From Saprospira sp. CCB-QB6 (GTDB lineage: Bacteria > Bacteroidota > Bacteroidia > Chitinophagales > Saprospiraceae), in NCBI RefSeq assembly GCF_028464065.1, contig NZ_CP116808.1, positions 3,687,501 to 3,751,500 of the forward strand: 64,000 nucleotides of DNA. Direction: 5' to 3'. The first letter of the stretch is position 1, and every line of letters starts with the position of its first letter. A program made the translations under genes and the position numbers. Below the pieces are notes generated by a model. That model searched no databases and was not told where the DNA came from. It was given only the letters and a program-made list of their open reading frames with translations. Below, one piece after another: positions 50,130 through 59,552 of the stretch.

Positions 50130-51923
50130 TTAATTTTCTAATTCTTCTACTCTTTGCTTTTCGTAAAGCTCGTAATAGTAGCCTTCTTTTTTAGCAATTA
50201 GTTCTTCATGAGTGCCCATCTCTACGGCTTTTCCTTCTTCCAAAACCAAGATTTTATCAAAGGCCAGAGAAGCATACAAGCGGTGGGTAATGATGATGGT
50301 CGTTTTATTGGCACAAACCGTTTTGAGATATTGCGTAATTTCCGCTTCTGTTTTGGTGTCCACCGCAGAAAGACAATCATCTAATAAAAGCAAATTGGGG
50401 TCTTTTATGAGGGCGCGAGCCAAGGATACCCGCTGTTTTTGTCCCCCCGAAAGGGTAACGCCTCTTTCTCCAACTCTGGTGGCAAAACCTTGGTCCAAAC
50501 TCATGATATCTTCATAAACGGCGGCATAGCGGGCCGCCTGCTCAATTTCTTCTTGGCTCTTGTTGGGCGTGCCAAACGCAATATTATTGCTAATGGTATC
50601 AGAAAAGAGGAAGACATCCTGAGGCACATAGGCAATTTGTTGCCGCAATTGGTCCAAAGGATAGGCCCGAATACTCTGGCCATCCATAAGAATTTGGCCC
50701 TCTTCTATATCATACATCCGCAAGAGCAGATCGGCAATCGTGCTTTTGCCTGAGCCTGTGCGCCCAATAATGGCCATGCGCTCTCCAGCTTTTAGACTGA
50801 AATTGAGGTCTTTTAGGGCCTGAATGCCTGTGTCGGGATAGCGGAAGCTTACATTCTTGAACTCAATAATGCCTTTTAAGGGAGCAACCTCCTTTGTTTG
50901 GGCCTCATCTTTTACTGCCGTTTCCGTTTTCAAAAACTCATTGATTCGCTTTTGAGAAGCGGCCGCTCGCTGAACAATAGAAGCCACCCAACCAATTGAA
51001 GTGACGGGCCAAGTGAGCATATTGATATAAATGATAAACTCAGCAATATTTCCCGCAGAGATTTTTCCATCAATGACGAGCATTCCCCCCACTAAAACAC
51101 TAATAATGGTGCTGGCCCCAATCAAAATAATCATCAGTGGTCGAAACATGGCTTCTACACGGACCAAGCTGAGGGATTTCTCTTTGTAATCCTCAATCTC
51201 TTCATCAAAAAAATCGGCCATGGCAGCTTCGCGCCCATAAGATTTTACTACCCGAATGCCAGAGTAGACCTCTTGGGCCAAACTGTTGATGGTCGAGAGC
51301 TGCCCCTGAATGGCCTCACTCTTCTTATTGATAATGCTGGTCACATAATAAATAGAGAAAGACAAAATAGGCAGAGGGATCAAGGAATAGAGCGTGAGCT
51401 CTACACTAACCGAAAGCATGGCCCCAATCACCATGATCATCAAAAAGACGAGATTGACCCCATACATGACGGCTGGCCCCAAATACATGCGGACCTTACT
51501 CACGTCTTCTGTTACCCTTGCCATGAGGTCGCCTGTGTTGTTTTTGCGATAAAAGGCCAAATGCAAGCGCTCATAGTGCTGGAAAATCTCTTGCCGTAAA
51601 TCGCGCTCAATCAAGCGAGACATGACAATTAAGGTTTGGCGCATGAAGTACATAAACAGGCCCATCAAAAAGGCAAACAGCAAGGTTAGCCCACCAAAAA
51701 AGAGCAAGATCTTGCCCAATTGGCTAAAGAAGTTGGCCTGCAAAGCACTACCATCCAATAAGCGATAAAAATAGACATTGTCAATGACCAAATCTAAGGC
51801 ATAACGGATGACCTGAGGCTGCAAAACCCGAAAGTAGTTGGAGGCCAAAACAAACAAAACCCCTAGCAAAAATCGCCAGCGGTATTTGTAAAAGTATTTG
51901 TTTAAATAAGCTAATTCGCGCAT
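50130..51923 (-). CDS. ABC exporter, fused permease and ATPase (ABCB-like)
   Basis: A 597-residue half-transporter. Six membrane helices lie in the first 320 residues, with the typical linker FYRKNNTGDLMARVTEDVSK. The ATPase domain shows Walker A GRTGSGKST (387-395), signature LSGGQKQR (491-498), and Walker B LLLLDDCLSAVD. It would work as a dimer in the inner membrane and export lipids or hydrophobic compounds in many relatives; the substrate is not known here. It heads a unit with hemL (13-bp gap). Its close relatives are often annotated as MdlB or MsbA-like, but this one cannot be assigned. Confidence 0.95.
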   Translation of the reverse strand: MRELAYLNKYFYKYRWRFLLGVLFVLASNYFRVLQPQVIRYALDLVIDNVYFYRLLDGSALQANFFSQLGKILLFFGGLTLLFAFLMGLFMYFMRQTLIVMSRLIERDLRQEIFQHYERLHLAFYRKNNTGDLMARVTEDVSKVRMYLGPAVMYGVNLVFLMIMVIGAMLSVSVELTLYSLIPLPILSFSIYYVTSIINKKSEAIQGQLSTINSLAQEVYSGIRVVKSYGREAAMADFFDEEIEDYKEKSLSLVRVEAMFRPLMIILIGASTIISVLVGGMLVIDGKISAGNIAEFIIYINMLTWPVTSIGWVASIVQRAAASQKRINEFLKTETAVKDEAQTKEVAPLKGIIEFKNVSFRYPDTGIQALKDLNFSLKAGERMAIIGRTGSGKSTIADLLLRMYDIEEGQILMDGQSIRAYPLDQLRQQIAYVPQDVFLFSDTISNNIAFGTPNKSQEEIEQAARYAAVYEDIMSLDQGFATRVGERGVTLSGGQKQRVSLARALIKDPNLLLLDDCLSAVDTKTEAEITQYLKTVCANKTTIIITHRLYASLAFDKILVLEEGKAVEMGTHEELIAKKEGYYYELYEKQRVEELEN

Positions 51924-51957
51924 AGATGACTTTTATTTTTGGCTCTCTGAGCAGCGG

Positions 51958-51987
51958 CCAAGATAGACCATAAAGCAGAGATGCAAA
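51958..51987 (-). promoter_or_regulatory. Candidate promoter of the ABC exporter-hemL unit
   Basis: Minus strand: TTTG, 18-bp spacer, TATCTTGG, one mismatch from consensus, about 34 bp before the start codon. Confidence 0.4.
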
Positions 51988-52031
51988 AGCTTTTTTATTT
52001 TCTTGACCTTTTCTTGACGATTGCAGTAAAT

Positions 52032-52152
52032 GGCCTAGCGATGTGAAAGGGTGGCCGCAGGCCAGACCGAAGGCGAAACGAAGTGGAGCCTGAAGGGCCG
52101 AGCAGACCTGCGAGCCCTGAAACGTAGCGCCCGCCGCAGGCGGGAGGCCCCC
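52032..52152 (-). repeat. GC-rich hairpin element, family A
   Basis: Reverse orientation, sense to mqnA and 10 bp after its stop. Hairpins AGGC ... GCCT and CCCGCC-gca-GGCGGG. Confidence 0.87.
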
Positions 52153-52162
52153 AAAAAACAAC

Positions 52163-52918
52163 CTACAACAACCCCAGTTCTACGCCCTCTTGGAGGAACT
52201 TCTCTAGGCCCTTTCGTTTGGGCTCGTCTAAGATGTAGTCAATGTTTTTATAGTAATACTCTTCTAGACTAAATTGTTTTTGCGGGGGGAGTAGGGCCAG
52301 TAATTGCTGCCGTTGATTAAGTCCTTCGGCCAGAGCGGCATTGAATTTTTGGACAAAGCTGGGGGGGAGGCTCTTATTGGCCACCCAGGCCGCAAAAACA
52401 AAGGGAAGACCGCTGTATTGCATCCAAACTTCGGCTAAATCATAGACATAAGCAAAGTCTTTTTCTAGGCCCATGCAGCGGTCGCCAATGACGACCCCAG
52501 CCGTTTTGCCGCCTAGTTTTTGGATGTAACCACTGCTCGCTTGGGCAATTTGGGGACTAAGTTTCCAGTGCTTTTTGAGGAGAATCTGGGCCAGGGCCAC
52601 CGAGCTTCTCGATTGATAATCCAGATAAAGCATTTCTATTTCTTCTATGGGGCATTGGCTGTAAATACAGACCGTTTTGACGGGGGAGGAGGCCCCAATG
52701 CAATAGTCGGCTACCAATTCATAATGGGCCAATTGGGGCAAAATAGCCACGGGCACCAAGCCCAAGTCTGCCTGATCGTTTAGTAGCTTTTGGGCGCAAT
52801 CAGCTGGAATGTCTAGACTGAGCGCTACTTCTTGGTCTATATTGTGGCGAAATAGGCCGTATAAAAAGGGTTTGGAGTTGAGATAAGAAACAATAGAAAG
52901 ACGGATTTTATTCTTCAT
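52163..52918 (-). CDS. mqnA: Chorismate dehydratase, menaquinone (futalosine) pathway
   Basis: A 251-residue enzyme of the MqnA family, which dehydrates chorismate to 3-enolpyruvylbenzoate as the first step of the futalosine route to menaquinone. Features: IRLSIVSYLNSKPFLYGL at the start, ADLGLVPVAILPQL, GASSPVKTVCIYS, GVVIGDRC and LPFVFAAWV. The start is the ATG of MKNKIRLS; a TTG overlapping the upstream stop would add five residues. Third gene in the unit mqnE, phosphatase, mqnA. Confidence 0.93.
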   Translation of the reverse strand: MKNKIRLSIVSYLNSKPFLYGLFRHNIDQEVALSLDIPADCAQKLLNDQADLGLVPVAILPQLAHYELVADYCIGASSPVKTVCIYSQCPIEEIEMLYLDYQSRSSVALAQILLKKHWKLSPQIAQASSGYIQKLGGKTAGVVIGDRCMGLEKDFAYVYDLAEVWMQYSGLPFVFAAWVANKSLPPSFVQKFNAALAEGLNQRQQLLALLPPQKQFSLEEYYYKNIDYILDEPKRKGLEKFLQEGVELGLL

Positions 52919-52929
52919 AGCGGTACAGC

Positions 52930-53562
52930 TCAATCGAGCAGATTTCTAAACCTGAGGTGCTCTATTTCATTTTGGGCTTTCAGGCGATAATGCTGCCCCT
53001 CCTGCTCAAAAATAGAAAGGCCAGTATTATGGTGTTTGTATTGCCGCAAGGCCTTGAGCTCTTGGCCCTGAAGCAGAGCCGACAAAAAGGAGAGGGTGGC
53101 CCCATGCGTACAAATTAAAATTTTCTGTTGGGGGAGTTGCTCTATTTTGTGTAGGGCTAGGCGCAGACGACCCGCCATATCGAGGGCCGACTCTCCCTGC
53201 GGAATCTTGGCGCTATACTCCCCACGGCCCCAAGCATTCATTAGGGCTTTATAGTTTTGGTGCATTTCGGGCGTAGAGGCCTGCCCCTCAAAAATGCCCC
53301 AAGAGACCTCATCTAATTCGGGCCAATGCCAAATATCTTGCTCTAATTGCAGCCCAAAGGGCGCTATGCTTTCTTGACTTCGCTTGAGCGAAGAGGCCAG
53401 TAGTAACTCAAAGCCCTCGGCCTGATAATGCTCAAAAAAAGCATCTCTTTGGGCCAAACCATGCGCATCTAAAGAAGAGTTGACGCCACGACCCTGCACC
53501 CGATGCTCCAAATTGTATCGGGTGCGGCCATGTCGGTAGATATATAGCGTTTTTTGGGCCAT
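52930..53562 (-). CDS. Histidine phosphatase family protein
   Basis: A 210-residue protein of the histidine phosphatase (phosphoglycerate mutase-like) superfamily. Visible residues: RHGRT (10-14, nucleophile His11), SSLKRSQES (Arg61), a catalytic acid region SWGIFEGQ, and the second His in CTHGAT (His153). Substrate unknown. It starts right at the mqnE stop (TAAATG) and ends 12 bp before mqnA, so it is embedded in the menaquinone unit; a role in that pathway is possible but not established. Confidence 0.9.
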   Translation of the reverse strand: MAQKTLYIYRHGRTRYNLEHRVQGRGVNSSLDAHGLAQRDAFFEHYQAEGFELLLASSLKRSQESIAPFGLQLEQDIWHWPELDEVSWGIFEGQASTPEMHQNYKALMNAWGRGEYSAKIPQGESALDMAGRLRLALHKIEQLPQQKILICTHGATLSFLSALLQGQELKALRQYKHHNTGLSIFEQEGQHYRLKAQNEIEHLRFRNLLD

Positions 53563-54771
53563 TTATGCTTTGGTCTTATCAATGACGGGCAGCCCAACAA
53601 AGCCTTTTTTAACCTTTTTGGGCTGCTGACTGAAATCAAAATCTTGATAATCTTGGACCACATTATATAGGGTACCTCGCTCAATTGGATGGCGGCCCAC
53701 GGCCTTAATCAATTGCACCAATTCTTCGGTGCTTAGAGCGGGGTTCTGTTCTTCAGAACCCGCCATACTATAAATTTTAGTGGTGTCGTCAATGGTCCCA
53801 TCAATATCATCTACCCCAAAAGCTAACGAAAGCTGCGCAGTAGTGCGCCCAATCATAGGCCAATAGGCTTTGATATGCTCAAAGTTGTCCATATAAATAC
53901 GGGCAATGGCATAATTGCGCAAATCCTCCACAGCAGAAGATTCGGGCAAATGCGAAAGCTCATTGTTCTGGTTGCGGAACTTGAGTGGAATAAAGGTCTG
54001 AAACCCTCCCGTTTTATCCTGCAACTGGCGCAATTGCTCCATATGATCTACCCGATGCTTATATTCTTCAATATGCCCATAAAGCATGGTGGCATTAGAA
54101 TGCATGCCCAGCTCATGCCAAATCTCATGAATGCGAAGCCATTGATCTCCCGTACATTTGTCTTTGGCAATCTGCTCCCGAATTTCGGGATGGAAAATCT
54201 CGGCTCCTCCGCCAGGCATAGACTGCAAGCCCGCCTCTTTCATCAAGCGCATCCCCTCTTCATAAGAGACCTTGGCCTTTTTGAAAATGTAGTGATATTC
54301 TACTGGGGTTAGGGCTTTTACATGCAAATCGGGACGATGTGCACGGATCTGGCTAAACAACTGGCTGTAAAATCCCAAGTCGTACTGAGGCAAAACCCCA
54401 CCCACAATATGTACCTCGGTCACAGGCTCCTCATCATACTTTTTGATGATCTCCATCATCTCTTCTAAGGTCAGTTCCCAACCATCTTCCCGCTTCTTAA
54501 TTCGGCGAGAATAAGAGCAGAAGGTACAGGTATACAAACACACATTGGTGGGCTCCAAATGAAAGTTTCGGTTGAAGTAGGTCTTATCTCCATGCTTCTT
54601 TTCCCGAATAAAGTTGGCCAATACCCCCAAGTAACCCAAGGGCGCATGCTCATATAAATAAATTCCCTGCTCTACACTCAAGCGTTCTTCGGCTTTTACG
54701 GCTTGGGCAATCTGACGTAGTCCTGCATCTAGTGCGCTATCATTCAATAAAGTATCAATGGCTGTAGACAT
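53563..54771 (-). CDS. mqnE: Aminofutalosine synthase (radical SAM)
   Basis: A 402-residue radical-SAM enzyme of the MqnE type, making aminodeoxyfutalosine from 3-enolpyruvylbenzoate and S-adenosylmethionine. The cluster-binding CLYTCTFC lies at 78-85 (Cys78, Cys82, Cys85), preceded by HLEPTNV. Further family features are GGVLPQYDLGFYSQL, SMPGGGAEIF, HSNATMLYGH and the C-terminal AFGVDDIDGTI. The start MSTAIDTLLN is chosen; the frame extends 15 codons upstream. It heads a three-gene unit with its own promoter candidate. Confidence 0.95.
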   Translation of the reverse strand: MSTAIDTLLNDSALDAGLRQIAQAVKAEERLSVEQGIYLYEHAPLGYLGVLANFIREKKHGDKTYFNRNFHLEPTNVCLYTCTFCSYSRRIKKREDGWELTLEEMMEIIKKYDEEPVTEVHIVGGVLPQYDLGFYSQLFSQIRAHRPDLHVKALTPVEYHYIFKKAKVSYEEGMRLMKEAGLQSMPGGGAEIFHPEIREQIAKDKCTGDQWLRIHEIWHELGMHSNATMLYGHIEEYKHRVDHMEQLRQLQDKTGGFQTFIPLKFRNQNNELSHLPESSAVEDLRNYAIARIYMDNFEHIKAYWPMIGRTTAQLSLAFGVDDIDGTIDDTTKIYSMAGSEEQNPALSTEELVQLIKAVGRHPIERGTLYNVVQDYQDFDFSQQPKKVKKGFVGLPVIDKTKA

Positions 54772-54804
54772 ATCTCTAGTTTTCGTTTCGTGGCTAATGC
54801 GCCG

Positions 54805-54812
54805 CAAATTTA
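54805..54812 (-). promoter_or_regulatory. Candidate -7 box of the mqnE operon
   Basis: Minus strand TAAATTTG, an exact -7 consensus, 33 bp before the mqnE start; a TTAG 19 bp upstream could be a weak -33 box. Confidence 0.5.
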
Positions 54813-54884
54813 GCATTTTTTAGTGGCTTGCCTAACTAACAGTTTTTAAAACTTTCAGTTTGAATTGAAAGCTATTTATTTTTT

Positions 54885-55015
54885 GGGGCCTCCGCTGCGG
54901 CCTGCGGCCTTGCGGCGCTACGCTTCAGGGCTCGCAGGTCTGCTCGGCCCTGCAGGCATCACTTCGTTCTGGCCTTGGTCTGCGGCTTCGCCGCCCCCTT
55001 TCGCATCGCTAGGCC
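54885..55015 (+). repeat. GC-rich hairpin element, family A variant
   Basis: The middle hairpin is degenerate (CATCACTTCG), and the third hairpin is GCGGC-ttc-GCCGC. Ends GGGGCCTCC and CGCTAGGCC are kept. Confidence 0.83.
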
Positions 55016-55017
55016 GA

Positions 55018-55700
55018 TCCTGTAGGTTAAAACCTACAGCAAGAATGATATTGCTTCGCAATGTTTTTATGGAATGCGGGTTAAAACCCGCATGGATTTA
55101 AATCTTTTGGCCTTTTATCTACTCCTCCTTAGTCAACCGATCCTCTTCTAGTTATAGGCTGAAGGTTTTAACCTTCGGCCTATTTTATTGGGTTTAGTAT
55201 GGCCTCTCTTCTTGCTGTGGGTTTCAACCCACAGGCCGATATGATATAAATTTCCCCCCTAGGGCCTTGGCCTTAGGTTATTAAATCTATCATCTCCTCC
55301 TTCGAGGGGCTTTTCTTTTAAAAGCCGCAGGACCTGAAAACCGAATGCCTTCGCCCATCTCCAATGAAGCAGGGGCATTTAAGCTCCTGCGGCGAGCAAG
55401 ATGATGGCCCCAAAAGCGAACAAGGACTTTAGTCCGTCAGTTCGCTCAGTCAATAACCCTGGGCTTCAGCCCAGGGCGGGTAAGCATAGCAATTGTTTTT
55501 ACCCCTGATTTTTTTGTGTGGAGTTGTTCTTCGGCCATGGGCTTAAGCCCATGGTTGCGGGTCTATGCAAACTGGCGGGCTAAAGCCCTTGTTTGCTATA
55601 AATGATATGGGCCGATGGTTTTAACCATCGGCTCATTTTTATTGTGCTTAGTATGGCCGCTTTTGTTGCTGTAGGTTTCAACCTACAGGTATATATATAT
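55018..55700. repeat. Palindrome-mosaic block, third copy
   Basis: Contains CTGTAGGTTAAAACCTACAG near 55020, GGTTTTAACC and GGTTTCAACC cores, CCCTGGGC-ttca-GCCCAGGG near 55457, CCATGGGC-ttaa-GCCCATGG near 55538 and GCCGATGG-ttttaa-CCATCGGC near 55611. The stretch 55487-55597 is nearly identical to 437-546. The part 55326-55411 is an inverted copy of 40994-41075. Confidence 0.85.
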
Positions 55701-55810
55701 CGATCCTACAGGCCCCCTTATACCTTACAATATATTCCATTTGGAGGAAGCTATTCTGCAATCTGTGAAACGGGGCAAGCTATTCTGCGTCTAGAGGCGG
55801 CGAAGCCGCC

Positions 55811-55936
55811 GGCTGAGGGGCTGTAGCAGGGCCGCCGCAGGCGGCAGACCAAAGCGCTGAAAGCGCTGCAGGGCCGAGCGAATAGCGAGCTGCGGAATGG
55901 CCCGACCCAAGGCCGTAGGCCGCAGGGGCAGCCCCC
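55811..55936 (-). repeat. GC-rich hairpin element, variant B
   Basis: Ends GGGGCTG and CAGCCCC pair with each other, replacing the GGCCT/AGGCC ends of family A. Hairpins GCCGCC-gca-GGCGGC, AGCGCT-gaa-AGCGCT, CGGCC-gta-GGCCG. Confidence 0.85.
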
Positions 55937-55943
55937 AAAAAAA

Positions 55944-55969
55944 AGCAGAAAAGCCAAAGCCTTTCTGCT
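55944..55969 (-). terminator. Terminator of bioB
   Basis: Minus strand: AGCAGAAA pairs with TTTCTGCT, followed by a T-run. Confidence 0.88.
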
Positions 55970-56000
55970 ATTCTGTAATCTTTATAGGAAGGGGAGAAGT

Positions 56001-56993
56001 TTAGACAAACTTACCGGCTTCCATTTCGTTTTCTTGTCCCTTGAAGGCGGCACGGGGTTGTAGGCCAAGCAATTGGAACATCTGACGGTCCTGGTCCATA
56101 TCGGGATTAGGAGTTGTGAGTAGTTTTTCGCCAGCAAAGATAGAGCTAGCGCCAGCCATAAAGCAGAAGGCCTGCTCTTCGATGCTCATTTCTTCGCGGC
56201 CTGCAGATAGGCGGACCTGAGAAAGGGGCATAATAATGCGGGCAGTAGCGATCATGCGGAGCATTTCCCAAAGGGTGATGCGTTTTTGGTTCTCTAGGGG
56301 GGTGCCGGGCACACGAACGAGAGCGTTAACGGGTACCGATTCGGGATGTTTAGACATATTGGCCAGGGTGTGTAGCATAGCTACGCGGTCTTGGTCGGTT
56401 TCGCCAAGGCCAATAATTCCGCCAGAGCAAACAGAGATTCCTGTATTGCGGACATTTTCGATGGTGTCGAGCCGATCTTGATAGTCCCGAGTGGTGATAA
56501 TATTCTCGTAATTTTCCTCAGAGGTATCGAGGTTGTGGTTGTAGGCGTAGAGGCCAGCATCTTTGAGGCGTTGGGCTTGTTCTTCGCTAAGCATACCGAG
56601 GGTACAGCAAACCTCCATACCTAGGCTATTTACGCCTTGGACCATTTGCAAAACGCGATCAAATTGCTTGTTATTTTTGACATGTCGCCAGGCGGCGCCC
56701 ATACAAAAGCGGGTAGCGCCATTTGATTTGGCAATGCTTGCTTTGGTGAGTACCTCATCTACTTCAAGTAGAGATTGATGGTCCACATCGGTGTTGTAGC
56801 GGGCGGCTTGTGGGCAATAGGCGCAATCTTCGGGGCAGCCTCCAGTTTTAATAGAGAGCAAAGTACAAACCTGTACTTCTCTGGCCTCGTGATATTTTCG
56901 ATGGACCGTAGCGGCCTCATAGACCAAGTCTAGAATGGGGCGGTTGTAAATTTCCTCAATCTCGGCACGGGTCCAATCGTTACGTACTTCCAT
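56001..56993 (-). CDS. bioB: Biotin synthase
   Basis: A 330-residue radical-SAM enzyme that inserts sulfur into dethiobiotin in the last step of biotin synthesis. The cluster motif is CPEDCAYC (Cys53, Cys57, Cys60), preceded by [12 protein letters not shown]. Further family features are [20 protein letters not shown] and [12 protein letters not shown], and [19 protein letters not shown], which carries the Arg of the second cluster site. Length is normal. It stands between its own terminator and the terminator of the upstream lipoprotein gene, so it should have its own promoter, though none is obvious. Confidence 0.97.
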   Translation of the reverse strand: MEVRNDWTRAEIEEIYNRPILDLVYEAATVHRKYHEAREVQVCTLLSIKTGGCPEDCAYCPQAARYNTDVDHQSLLEVDEVLTKASIAKSNGATRFCMGAAWRHVKNNKQFDRVLQMVQGVNSLGMEVCCTLGMLSEEQAQRLKDAGLYAYNHNLDTSEENYENIITTRDYQDRLDTIENVRNTGISVCSGGIIGLGETDQDRVAMLHTLANMSKHPESVPVNALVRVPGTPLENQKRITLWEMLRMIATARIIMPLSQVRLSAGREEMSIEEQAFCFMAGASSIFAGEKLLTTPNPDMDQDRQMFQLLGLQPRAAFKGQENEMEAGKFV

Positions 56994-57025
56994 AATCAGT
57001 TACATTTGGTCAGTAGATAAAAAAA

Positions 57026-57047
57026 AGCAGCGGAAGCGTCCACTGCT
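57026..57047 (-). terminator. Terminator of the lipoprotein upstream of bioB
   Basis: Minus strand AGCAGTGGA-cgct-TCCGCTGCT with one G-U pair, then T8. Confidence 0.85.
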
Positions 57048-57093
57048 TGTCTGGGCAAAGCTAAGCAATAATTTCAGAACTTGGTCTAAAAAC

Positions 57094-57564
57094 TTAACGT
57101 TTTAGATCTAGGCGAAAAGAGCTAGCGCTTTGGCTGTCGTTATAGTCTAATTCTAGTTGGTTGGGGTCTTCTGAGATTTTTCCACGGACTTTAGCCCATA
57201 CCAATTCGTCTCCGTCGGCATCTTCTCCTAGTTCTTGGGCCTCGAAGGCAAAGGGAGAAGACATTTTGCCAGAGAGTTCATTTTCTAGGTTTTTGCCTTT
57301 ATGTCGAACGAAGCCCTTAACCTCTTGATTGTCGAGCATTTCTATGAAAAAGACATAGTCATTGTAGCGGCCTTTAAAGCCGGGGCGGTCGGGAAATTCT
57401 TCGCCTTCTAGATTGTTGTTCGTTTCGGGCGCTTTTTCCGTTTCGCTTAGTTTACCTTCTTCTAGGGCTGCATTTTCTGGTGTTTTGGGCGCCTCTTGTG
57501 TATTGCAGGCAATTGTGAGGCTCATTAGCCAGAGAAGGACAAAAAACAGGTTTCGGACTTTCAT
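57094..57564 (-). CDS. Hypothetical lipoprotein
   Basis: A 156-residue protein with an SPII signal (LLWLMSLTIACNTQ, Cys20), an acidic Pro/Glu/Asn-rich spacer (about 22-55), and a small beta domain (GRYNDYVFFIEMLDNQEVKG, WAKVRGKISEDPNQLELDYN). Envelope location. Related in style to the lipoprotein at 17720 but not clearly homologous. It follows the deoxynucleoside kinase gene by 45 bp and may share its transcript. Confidence 0.75.
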   Translation of the reverse strand: MKVRNLFFVLLWLMSLTIACNTQEAPKTPENAALEEGKLSETEKAPETNNNLEGEEFPDRPGFKGRYNDYVFFIEMLDNQEVKGFVRHKGKNLENELSGKMSSPFAFEAQELGEDADGDELVWAKVRGKISEDPNQLELDYNDSQSASSFRLDLKR

Positions 57565-57609
57565 AAGATATAGAGTTTAGTGGTGTAGGGGTATTTTTTT
57601 AGCTAAAGG

Positions 57610-58242
57610 CTAACCCTCTAGAGCGGCTTTGACTAGCGCAATTACTTTTTCGCGATCATCATCATTGCCCACATAATCGAGTTCATCGGCGCTAATGGTC
57701 AGTAGTTTACCTGCAGAGTACTCAGCGATCCAGTTTTCGTAGCGATCATTGAGCGATTGTAGGTAGTTAAGGCTCATGTTAGACTCATAGCTGCGACCTC
57801 TTTTCTGGATATGTTTGACCAAAGTGGGCACACTAGACTTGAGATAAATCATAAGATCGGGCGGGGTGATTTGAGACTCCATCAAGAGGAAGAGATCAAA
57901 GTAGTTTTTAAAATCTCTCACGGACATGAGGTCCATTTCGTGTAAGTTGGCCGCAAAAATATGGGCATCCTCATACAAAGAGCGATCCTGAATGACGACA
58001 TCGTCGCCCGCTTTAATTTTCAATACCTGTCTATAACGGCTATTGAGGAAGTAGACCTGTAGGTTGAAGGACCAACGGCCCATATCATTGTAAAAATCTT
58101 CTAGATAAGGATTGTCATCGGTAGACTCATAGTTGACGGTCCAGCCAAATTCTTCTCCTAACAAACGACAAAGTGAGGTTTTTCCAGCCCCGATGTTTCC
58201 GGCCACTACAATATGCTTGTAAGGCAGTTGCTCTTTAGACAT
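57610..58242 (-). CDS. Deoxynucleoside kinase
   Basis: A 210-residue kinase of the dCK/dGK family that phosphorylates deoxynucleosides in the salvage of DNA precursors. Visible: P-loop GNIGAGKT (15-22), the substrate-binding NYESTDDNPYLEDFY, the conserved VIQDRSLYEDAHIFA, and the lid with HIQKRGRSYES. Substrate base cannot be told from the sequence. Cytosolic. Upstream gene of a possible pair with the lipoprotein. Confidence 0.92.
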   Translation of the reverse strand: MSKEQLPYKHIVVAGNIGAGKTSLCRLLGEEFGWTVNYESTDDNPYLEDFYNDMGRWSFNLQVYFLNSRYRQVLKIKAGDDVVIQDRSLYEDAHIFAANLHEMDLMSVRDFKNYFDLFLLMESQITPPDLMIYLKSSVPTLVKHIQKRGRSYESNMSLNYLQSLNDRYENWIAEYSAGKLLTISADELDYVGNDDDREKVIALVKAALEG

Positions 58243-58409
58243 AAGGTATTTTGATTTACAGATGAACGCATTGACGGAATGCGTTCGATAAGCGTTAATT
58301 TGCGGCTAAAATAATTTTTTTATCCCTAAAAAACCATTCTAATTTGTACTTTTAGCGAGCTCTTTTTTTGAGGCTCTGCCTTATATTATTGACTATCAGT
58401 TGCTTCCCT

Positions 58410-59162
58410 ATGACAAATTTCAATAAAAGCATTATTAATATTAAGGACATCAGTAAGGTCTACCAGATGGGGGGCCAAGAGGTCCGAGCCCTACAATCGA
58501 TCAGTTTAGACATCTACCAAAATGATTATGTCTCTTTAATGGGCCCCTCGGGTTCGGGCAAATCGACCCTGATGAATATGTTGGGCTGTTTGGATACCCC
58601 CAGCGGCGGCCAATATTTGCTCAATGGCCAAGATGTAAGTGGCATGACGGAAGATGAGCTGGCCGATATTCGCAACCGAGAAATTGGCTTTGTCTTCCAG
58701 ACCTTTAATTTGATTCCCCGCCTTTCTTCTCTAGAAAATGTGGCCTTGCCCCTAATTTATGCGGGTATGAGCAAGCGTAAACGGCTTGAGCGAGCGGCTG
58801 AAGTTTTGACGGCGGTGGGTTTGGGCAGCCGTATGGACCACAAGCCCAATGAGCTTTCGGGCGGGCAGCGGCAGCGGGTGGCGGTGGCTCGTGCTTTGGT
58901 CAATAAACCCTCGCTCATTTTGGCCGATGAACCTACGGGAAACCTTGATAGCCGGACTTCTGTAGAAATTATGGCTCTTTTTGAGGAGCTACATGCACAG
59001 GGCAATACCATCATTGTCGTTACGCATGAGCCCGATATTGCTGAGCATACCCATCGCATTATCCGCCTAAAAGATGGCCTAGTCGAAAAGGATGAATACA
59101 ATGCAAAGCCCCGCTCGGCTAAAGAGCGCTTAGAAGAAATGAAGGCTATTCAGGAAGAGTAG
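58410..59162 (+). CDS. LolD/MacB-type ABC transporter ATPase
   Basis: A 250-residue ATP-binding subunit of the LolD/MacB/FtsE class. Start [16 protein letters not shown]; the in-frame ATG 14 codons earlier is unlikely. Visible: Walker [10 protein letters not shown] (45-53), Q-loop VFQTFNLIP, signature LSGGQRQR (149-156), Walker [13 protein letters not shown] and the switch His in [11 protein letters not shown]. It would work with a membrane permease not present next to it, so its partner and substrate are unknown. A repeat element follows 8 bp after the stop. Confidence 0.93.
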   Translation: MTNFNKSIINIKDISKVYQMGGQEVRALQSISLDIYQNDYVSLMGPSGSGKSTLMNMLGCLDTPSGGQYLLNGQDVSGMTEDELADIRNREIGFVFQTFNLIPRLSSLENVALPLIYAGMSKRKRLERAAEVLTAVGLGSRMDHKPNELSGGQRQRVAVARALVNKPSLILADEPTGNLDSRTSVEIMALFEELHAQGNTIIVVTHEPDIAEHTHRIIRLKDGLVEKDEYNAKPRSAKERLEEMKAIQEE

Positions 59163-59170
59163 AAGGATTT

Positions 59171-59289
59171 GGGGCCCGCGGCCAGCTTTGCTGGCCGCCG
59201 CTATGCTGCGGGGCTCGCTATTCGCTCGGCCCTGCGGCCTGACGGCCTCGGTCTGCGGCTGCGCCGCACCCACTCCGCAGCGCTGGGCC
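59171..59289 (+). repeat. GC-rich hairpin element, family A variant
   Basis: Sense orientation, 8 bp after the stop. Hairpins GCGGCCAGC-ttt-GCTGGCCGC and GCGGC-tgc-GCCGC. Ends GGGGCCCGC and CGCTGGGCC as in the 35830 copy. Confidence 0.85.
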
Positions 59290-59552
59290 GCTCATCGGGG
59301 CGGGTTTTGCTTTGGGCATTCTTCTTTGGCGGTTAAATCAAAGAGGGGGTCCACTTACAGGCAGAGATAGCAGGCGGCGAAGCCGCCGCAGGCAATAGCC
59401 AGATTAAAACGCACTCACTTTTATAGTTTGCAGCAATTTCCCGCTAGTCGGCCCTATTTTTCTCGGCCATAGCGAAGGCTATGCCCTTAAAAAATAGCTG
59501 GCCTAGCAGAAAATTCATAGCAAACCATGGCCAAAGCAGCGCGATTAAATCT

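Larger units (their letters stand above)
54772..56000. other. Gene-free gap: promoter, two GC-rich elements, palindrome block
   Basis: About 1.2 kb between mqnE (its 5' side) and bioB (its 3' side). No open frame outside repeats looks real. It holds the mqnE promoter candidate, a family A element, a palindrome-mosaic block (55018-55700) and a variant B element before the bioB terminator. Confidence 0.75.

Noticed and set aside
55602-55826. 74-residue frame across the third palindrome block
   Set aside because: Translates the palindromes (ADGFNHRL, VAVGFNLQ), a pattern seen at every such block.
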